From positions 59,086,859-59,150,858 of the forward strand of contig NC_081852.1 in the NCBI RefSeq assembly GCF_963259705.1: a stretch of DNA of 64,000 bases, read 5' to 3'. A model generated the notes under the pieces. The model ran no database searches, had not been told where the DNA came from, and saw only the letters and a program-made list of their open reading frames with translations. Origin of the DNA: Myotis daubentonii. Lineage: Eukaryota; Chordata; Mammalia; Chiroptera; Vespertilionidae. Below, piece after piece: positions 36,022 to 64,000 of this stretch. Made by a program: the position numbers and the translations under genes. The number at the start of each line of letters is the position of its first letter. Positions within the stretch are counted from its first letter, which is position 1.

Positions 36022-36022
36022 T
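35968..36022. repeat. (CT)n(CA)n compound microsatellite
   Basis: About 15 CT units run directly into about 11 CA units. Confidence 0.95.
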
Positions 36023-39000
36023 GCTCAGGCTCATACACATGCATGCTCACACTCACACATGGTCCACTGTTGTCAGGGTGATGGAGAAAGGCCTCCCATG
36101 CCAACACAGGCTGCCTTCTCCCAGGGGCTCCCAGGACACAGGCTTGAGGCCATGGTTTGCGTTTGCACAGAAATGCTGACATTTCCTCTTGCCTCTGCAA
36201 CCTCCGCCCTTATTCTGACTCCAGCCTTTAGGGGTATAATTAAAGCCAACCTCAGTCAAAACACTTCCTGACTTCCGAGCTAGCTGCCGGCATCATTGAC
36301 TGGTGACAGCTCCCTTCCAGCCTCTCACAGCTTCAGCGAACCCGCCTCCCGAGGCAGGAGCAGGGGTGCTGGGAGTCCCCTTGCCCCCGCGCCCCTGGTT
36401 GGGCTTAGTTTGGTAACATGTGGATGCAGACAGAGTCCCAGGCCCACCGTGGCCCACATACCCCGAGCCTGAGCGGGACAGTCTGGATTCAGGCATGCTC
36501 TTCTCACAAAAGGAAAGTCTGTGTTGTCTCACAGCCGAGACTGGGGCCTTGGGGCTGACGCATGGCACTGGCGTCAGGCTCTGTCACAGGAGAACTGCTT
36601 GCCTGGGAGCATATTCTCTCTAAAGGAATCGGGGAGCAAAGTCTGGGGACCAGGCTGAGGGTGTGAACGGCCAAATCCCCAGAGGCACTACTATCTCCCA
36701 GCCCCACGTTCTGTCCACGCCCCTGTTCACCTGCTCAGCAGCCTCCGCAGGTGGGCAGGATATGTGGTCATCTCCACCAGCCAGACATGGATGTTGGTGC
36801 TGAAGCCACTGGACACTGAGCTGGCTCAGCCCCAAGGCCAGAGCCCATCTCCAGGAGGGAGTTTGGTTTTGTTGTGGGTCTGTCTCAGCCTGCGGGTCTG
36901 AGTGTGAGCTTACTGGGAGGGTGCCTCAGGGAGCACCATGGGGCATGGAGATGGGAGGTGGCGGGAGGACAGCAGGACAGGACTGGAGCGTTAAAGCAGA
37001 GTCCCGCTAGGGCCTGGAGCTGTCCTGCTGGGACCCAGGCCACGTGGAGAGCCTTGGGTTCCACTGCGCCCAGTGAGAACAGAGCTCTCAGCCCTGACTC
37101 CCAGCAGCCTCATCACCGGGCGGGTGGGGCAGCCTTAGCGGCCTGATGAGGAGGGAGGGGTTGGAGTGCCTGGAAGGTCCTGGGGGAGCTTCAACGTGGC
37201 TGCAACATTCCAGCTCCTGAGCACAACAAAGGCAGCCCCCAGGCCCCCAGGAGCAGGGGAGGCCAAACCTTAAGAAGAGACACAAATCCAAAATGCTCCC
37301 TCTGCCGTGGAGGGCGCAGTTCTCTCTGTCCCCACAGTGGGGCTCACCTGGAGGACCCAGACCCTGCAGGGGCCCCATGGTATCCACCAAAAGGCTGCCC
37401 CGTGCCAGGACCTCAGGGAACAGCAAGGACGGTGCCAGGTGCCCCCGGGGAATGCAGGCACTTGGAGAGCAGGGTCCGCGGCTCAGCACAGCTGTCGCCG
37501 GCTGTGTGCGAGGGTGGCGGGGTCAGAGCTGCCATCCCAATTCAGTCGCCAACTTGGATGGGTAGATGGTGAGATTTTCTATTTCTATCACATCACTGTG
37601 CAGCCCATCAGAGCCGACGGATCTTGCATTTGAACAGCTAGCTGCCTGCTGTGTGTGGTGCTGGGAGAATAATAGGAAGTGCGTTCATACCGTTCATACG
37701 AGGCCATTAGCAGGAGGGAGGGAGGGCCCCCTGAATAGGTGGCTAAAAATACCAGCCAGCGCCTCAGGGAGCAGAGCTGCGGGGCCAGGAGGTGGAGGCT
37801 CTTTCTTCCCCAAACGCAGGAAAGTACCGTCTCCACAGACCAGCGTGCCCTCCTAGTCAGTAGCCTCCTTGCAGAGCCCAGGAGGTAAACTCGGAGGTTT
37901 GGGCAGTGAAATATCCTAAAGCCTCCCCGGGTACCATTCCCCAAGCGCCACCACGCACCAGCCCCGTGCCCCCCACTCAGCACCGTCTCTCTGTCTCAGC
38001 CCCCAGACTCAGGCGGGTCCCTGACTTACCAGCATGGCCTGCAGCTGCTCAGCAAGGAGTTGACATTAACTGAGTGGGGCCTGACCTCTGGGTTTGTTCC
38101 AGAGCCCGAGTCCCCACCCTGCAGCGACCCTTGACCCTTGGGAGCCCGGAGCCCCGAGGCAGGATTCCACCTGTGCCCTGCCTGTGGAATGAGTGAAGAC
38201 AGCCCGGCCTCCTGGGATTGTAGGAAGTGACCAGGCACTCAGACCCACCCCAGCCTTCCTTCCCCGCTGGCGTCCTTCCCACTCTGTACCTCTCTGGCCT
38301 GCAGGCCCAGCCTGGCCCCAGCCCTGCTGTCTGTCCTGGCTTTCCTTCCTCTGTCCCTTTGTTCCTCCAGGACTTCTTGCATCTCATTACACATTTCTCT
38401 TTACGTGTCTGCTCTGAGCCACAGGTGAGGGGGAGTCAGCGCTGGCCACAGTTTTACAAAATAGCCTGTTCTTTCCTGAGTAGAGTAGAGCATCACTCTG
38501 AAAGGTAAATCTCCTCTCGTGCCCCTTCCCCACAGTTACTGGGTTCCAGTGACACCCTGATATCCCTATTTGACCATGGCCTCCCAGGAGCTGCTGCCTG
38601 GAGCCTTCCAAGAGCCTGGGGTCCCCAAACGGGGCAGGTGGCAGGTCGCAGGTCAGAGAGAAGCAGCGAGTTGGGGCTCACTCTGAGTCATGCATAGAGG
38701 TTGGGGGAGTGGAAGTCTGGGGGAAAGGAAGTGTGCATTGGGAATTTCCACAGATATTCCCAAGTTGCCCTCCTTAGAGGTGGTACCAGTTTATTCTCCC
38801 ATAATGTTACAGAGACCGGAAGAAATCAAGCGATGCTCAGAGAGTTTGGAGCCACACTTTACTCACCGGTGGGCCCAGAGAAAAATGCCTTTCAAATTCT
38901 GGGCAAAGCTACAAGCAGAACTTCCCTTTTATTAAAAAGCCAGCCCTATGTGTGCTTCGTGGCTATGTCGCTGGTGGCCTTGAAAACAACACAGTTCTAT

Positions 39001-39350
39001 CCAATTAAAAAATACACCTGGCCTGGCATGAGAGGATGGGCGTATCTAGTCTCTGGCCTACAAGGTCAGACAGCGAAGTTTATCTTCCTCATTCTTCAAG
39101 CAGGCTAGAGCAGGCTGGAAAGCAAAGTTATTTTTTTAGAATAAAGAAGCCGTCTAAAAAAATAGAGAATTCCAAACAGCAGTTTTACAAAATAGGGGTT
39201 AGCCTTCTCGACATGACCTTCCATTTTCCCACGTTCTCCCCAAACCAGTGTCTTGTCAAACCCCTTTCTCTTTCCCAACCCATAGGTGAAGGATGCTACC
39301 TTGTTCTTCGGATTTGTATTTCTCTTCATTATGAGATTATTATGTTTAAA
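36023..39350. other. Gene-free stretch
   Basis: Unique intergenic sequence, GC-rich to about 38880 and more AT-rich from there to the Helitron. No gene, RNA or named repeat is recognised. Confidence 0.5.
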
Positions 39351-39923
39351 CTAGGGGCCCGGTGCACGAAATTCGTGCACTGGGTGTGTGTGGGGGGGAG
39401 TGTCCTTCAGCCCAGCCTGCCCCCTCTCACATACTGGGAGCCCTCAGGCGTTGACCCCCATCACCCTCCAATCGCAGGATGGGCCCCTTGCCCAGGCCTG
39501 ACGCCTCTGGCCTAGGCGTCCTGCCCGGGCAGCGGGGACCTGCAGCTGCAGTGGCCCCACGATTGTGGGCTTCGCTTTAGGCCCAGGCAAGGGACCCATA
39601 GCTCCCGGGACTGCCAGCTTCGACCGTGCCCAGCTCCCATCGCTGGCTCCATCCCTACTTCCTGCTATCACTGGCCAGGGCGGAAAAGGCACCTGGGGCA
39701 GCCTTTGCCCTGCCCCCCAGCTCTTAGCTCCCCCCTGGGTTTCCGATCACTGTCAGTGGCAGGGGGCTTCTTCCTGCTTTCCCTTTCGCCTCCCTGCATT
39801 GTGCCTACATATGCAAATTAACTGCCAATCTTAGTTGGCAGTTAATTTGCATATAGCCCTGATTAGCCAATGAAAAGGGTAGCTCGTACGCCAATTACCA
39901 TTTTTCTCTTTTATTAGTGTTGA
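39351..39923 (-). mobile_element. Non-autonomous Helitron (HeliBat type)
   Basis: On the minus strand the element begins TCAACACTAATAAAAGAG and ends with a short hairpin (GTGCACGAA/TTCGTGCAC, 39362-39380) followed by CGGGCCCCTAG. The flanking bases are A on the 5' side and T on the 3' side, with no target duplication. TC start, hairpin, CTAG end and A/T insertion together define a Helitron, and the end sequences match the bat HeliBat group. It has no Rep/helicase coding capacity. Confidence 0.92.
39809..39854. repeat. 20-bp inverted repeat inside the Helitron
   Basis: The arms 39809-39828 (atatgcaaattaactgccaa) and 39835-39854 are perfect inverted copies with a 6-base spacer (tcttag). This can form a stable cruciform or RNA hairpin near the element's 5' end. 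Confidence 0.95.
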
Positions 39924-40214
39924 TGCTGTTGATGTCGTCTTCCCTGGTTGGTCTGTTGAACTGGGTGGTTTCCTACAGATTTGTAGGGTTTGAAGGAAAT
40001 CAGCCCTCCCGCTGCCTGGATGCTGTGTTGGCCATGTTTCCCGTTATTGAAAGAGGTTTTTATCACTTAGAAGTTTTTATGGGGTCATCACTCTTTCTTT
40101 TATGGTCTCTGGGTTTTATATCCTACTTATTCCCAGACCAAGAATTTTTATAATTATCTGCTTTATTTGGGAAATTTTTGGTCTCATTTTATTTTTTATT
40201 TAACTTCTTGATAC
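39924..40214. other. Spacer between Helitron and SPIN
   Basis: T-rich unique sequence with no gene or named repeat, though its composition suggests an old retrotransposon fragment. Confidence 0.4.
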
Positions 40215-40222
40215 CTCTAGAG

Positions 40223-40425
40223 CAGTGGTTCTCAACCTTCCTAATGTTGCGACCCTTTAATACAGTTCCTCATGTTGTGGTGACCCCCAATTTCATTGTT
40301 ACAAATTGAACATAATTAAAGCATAGTGATTAATCACAAAAACAATATGTAATTATATACGTGTTTTCCGATGGTCTTAGGCGACCCCTGTGAAGGGGTC
40401 GCGACCCACAGGTTGAGAACCGCTG
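40223..40425 (+). mobile_element. SPIN non-autonomous hAT transposon
   Basis: The termini CAGTGGTTCTCAACCT and AGGTTGAGAACCGCTG are inverted repeats with one mismatch. The interior follows the SPIN consensus (gcgaccctttaatacagttcc, gaacataattaaagcatag, gtgttttccgatggtcttag). The 8-bp duplication CTCTAGAG at 40215-40222 and 40426-40433 is perfect and fits nTnnnnAn. SPIN elements entered several tetrapod lineages, including vesper bats, by horizontal transfer (established). Confidence 0.93.
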
Positions 40426-40684
40426 CTCTAGAGCTATGTTTGGTGTAAATGTGAGGTAGGGTTCTACAGCCGCCTAGCTGTCACGCGCCCCGGTCTGTCA
40501 CTGTCTGATAAGCCGGGCCAGCTTTTCATAAGCTGTGTTTCTGGGTGGTTTCCAGCCCTGCTCTGCTCCCCCGAGGCCCTCGCTTTCGGGGGCTGGGGAG
40601 CCCGCATAGGGTGGACTCGGGGGAGTTCGCTTACGGACAAGTGTGGCCCCGCTGCCGACCTGTAGGACCGGTCCGCGTCCCCCT

Positions 40685-40697
40685 GTCGCTAGGCAAC
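40685..40697 (+). promoter_or_regulatory. X-box (RFX binding site) in the CFAP46 promoter
   Basis: GTCGCTAGGCAAC fits the X-box half-site pattern GTYNCY-N-RGNAAC and differs by one base from the common form GTTGCTAGGCAAC. RFX2/RFX3 factors bind X-boxes close to the starts of ciliary genes. The site lies 48 bases upstream of the ATG, where such sites normally sit. Confidence 0.75.
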
Positions 40698-40744
40698 CGC
40701 CAGCGGCTGCAAGGGATTGAGGGAGACGCCGGGGCAGAGGCGCC

Positions 40745-64000
<23,256 letters not shown>

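Noticed and set aside
1..40000. Possible 5' exons of the divergent neighbouring gene ADGRA1 on the minus strand
   Set aside because: From mammalian synteny this gene could lie to the left, but none of the frames shows its membrane segments and no splice-consistent coding exon was found.

Overview
The window is nuclear DNA from a mammal, almost certainly a vesper bat (Vespertilionidae). It carries tRNA-derived SINEs of the bat VES type, a Helitron with HeliBat-type ends, a SPIN hAT transposon and other short hAT elements, all with readable target-site duplications or termini. This mix of young DNA transposons is known from vesper bats and not from most other mammals. Nothing bacterial, viral-genomic or organellar is present.

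The only protein-coding gene I can support is the 5' part of CFAP46 (TTC40), on the + strand from an ATG at 40745 to the window end. I resolved 24 coding exons by reading frame, GT/AG sites and phase. Together they encode about 1,060 residues of TPR-like helical repeats, roughly the first two fifths of the protein, and the gene runs off the right edge. CFAP46 belongs to the C1d projection of the central-pair apparatus in motile cilia and flagella. Its start lies in a CpG-rich promoter with an RFX-type X-box 48 bp upstream of the ATG, as expected for a ciliary gene.

Positions 1 to about 40,500 contain no recognisable protein-coding gene. The stretch is GC-rich intergenic DNA sprinkled with mobile elements. 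In order: a VES SINE (1389-1616), a betaretrovirus-like solo LTR (5085-5835, +), a full-length half-L1 with intact ORF1 but no ORF2 (8107-10056, -), a hAT element (10791-11015), a 20-bp minisatellite (23110-23328), an L1 ORF2 relic split by a SINE (25755-26270), a second hAT (28409-28644), a second copy of the same LTR in inverted orientation (29970-30749), a MaLR-like LTR remnant (34121-34465), a class I-type solo LTR (35282-35773), a Helitron (39351-39923) and a SPIN element (40223-40425). The last two sit within 1.4 kb upstream of the CFAP46 ATG.

The CFAP46 introns are rich in tandem repeats: a perfect (GAGGA)n tract inside a SINE (intron 8), a GGGAA-type purine repeat (intron 9), a 43-bp minisatellite with a 381-bp higher-order duplication (intron 15) and a 2.2-kb, roughly 62-copy 34/35-bp minisatellite (intron 22). 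This pattern is typical of subtelomeric mammalian DNA. I found no clearly new biological system. The observations most worth checking are the ORF2-less L1 with intact ORF1, the transposon-packed CFAP46 promoter, two X-box sites, a likely branch point created at a SINE edge, and the higher-order minisatellites.
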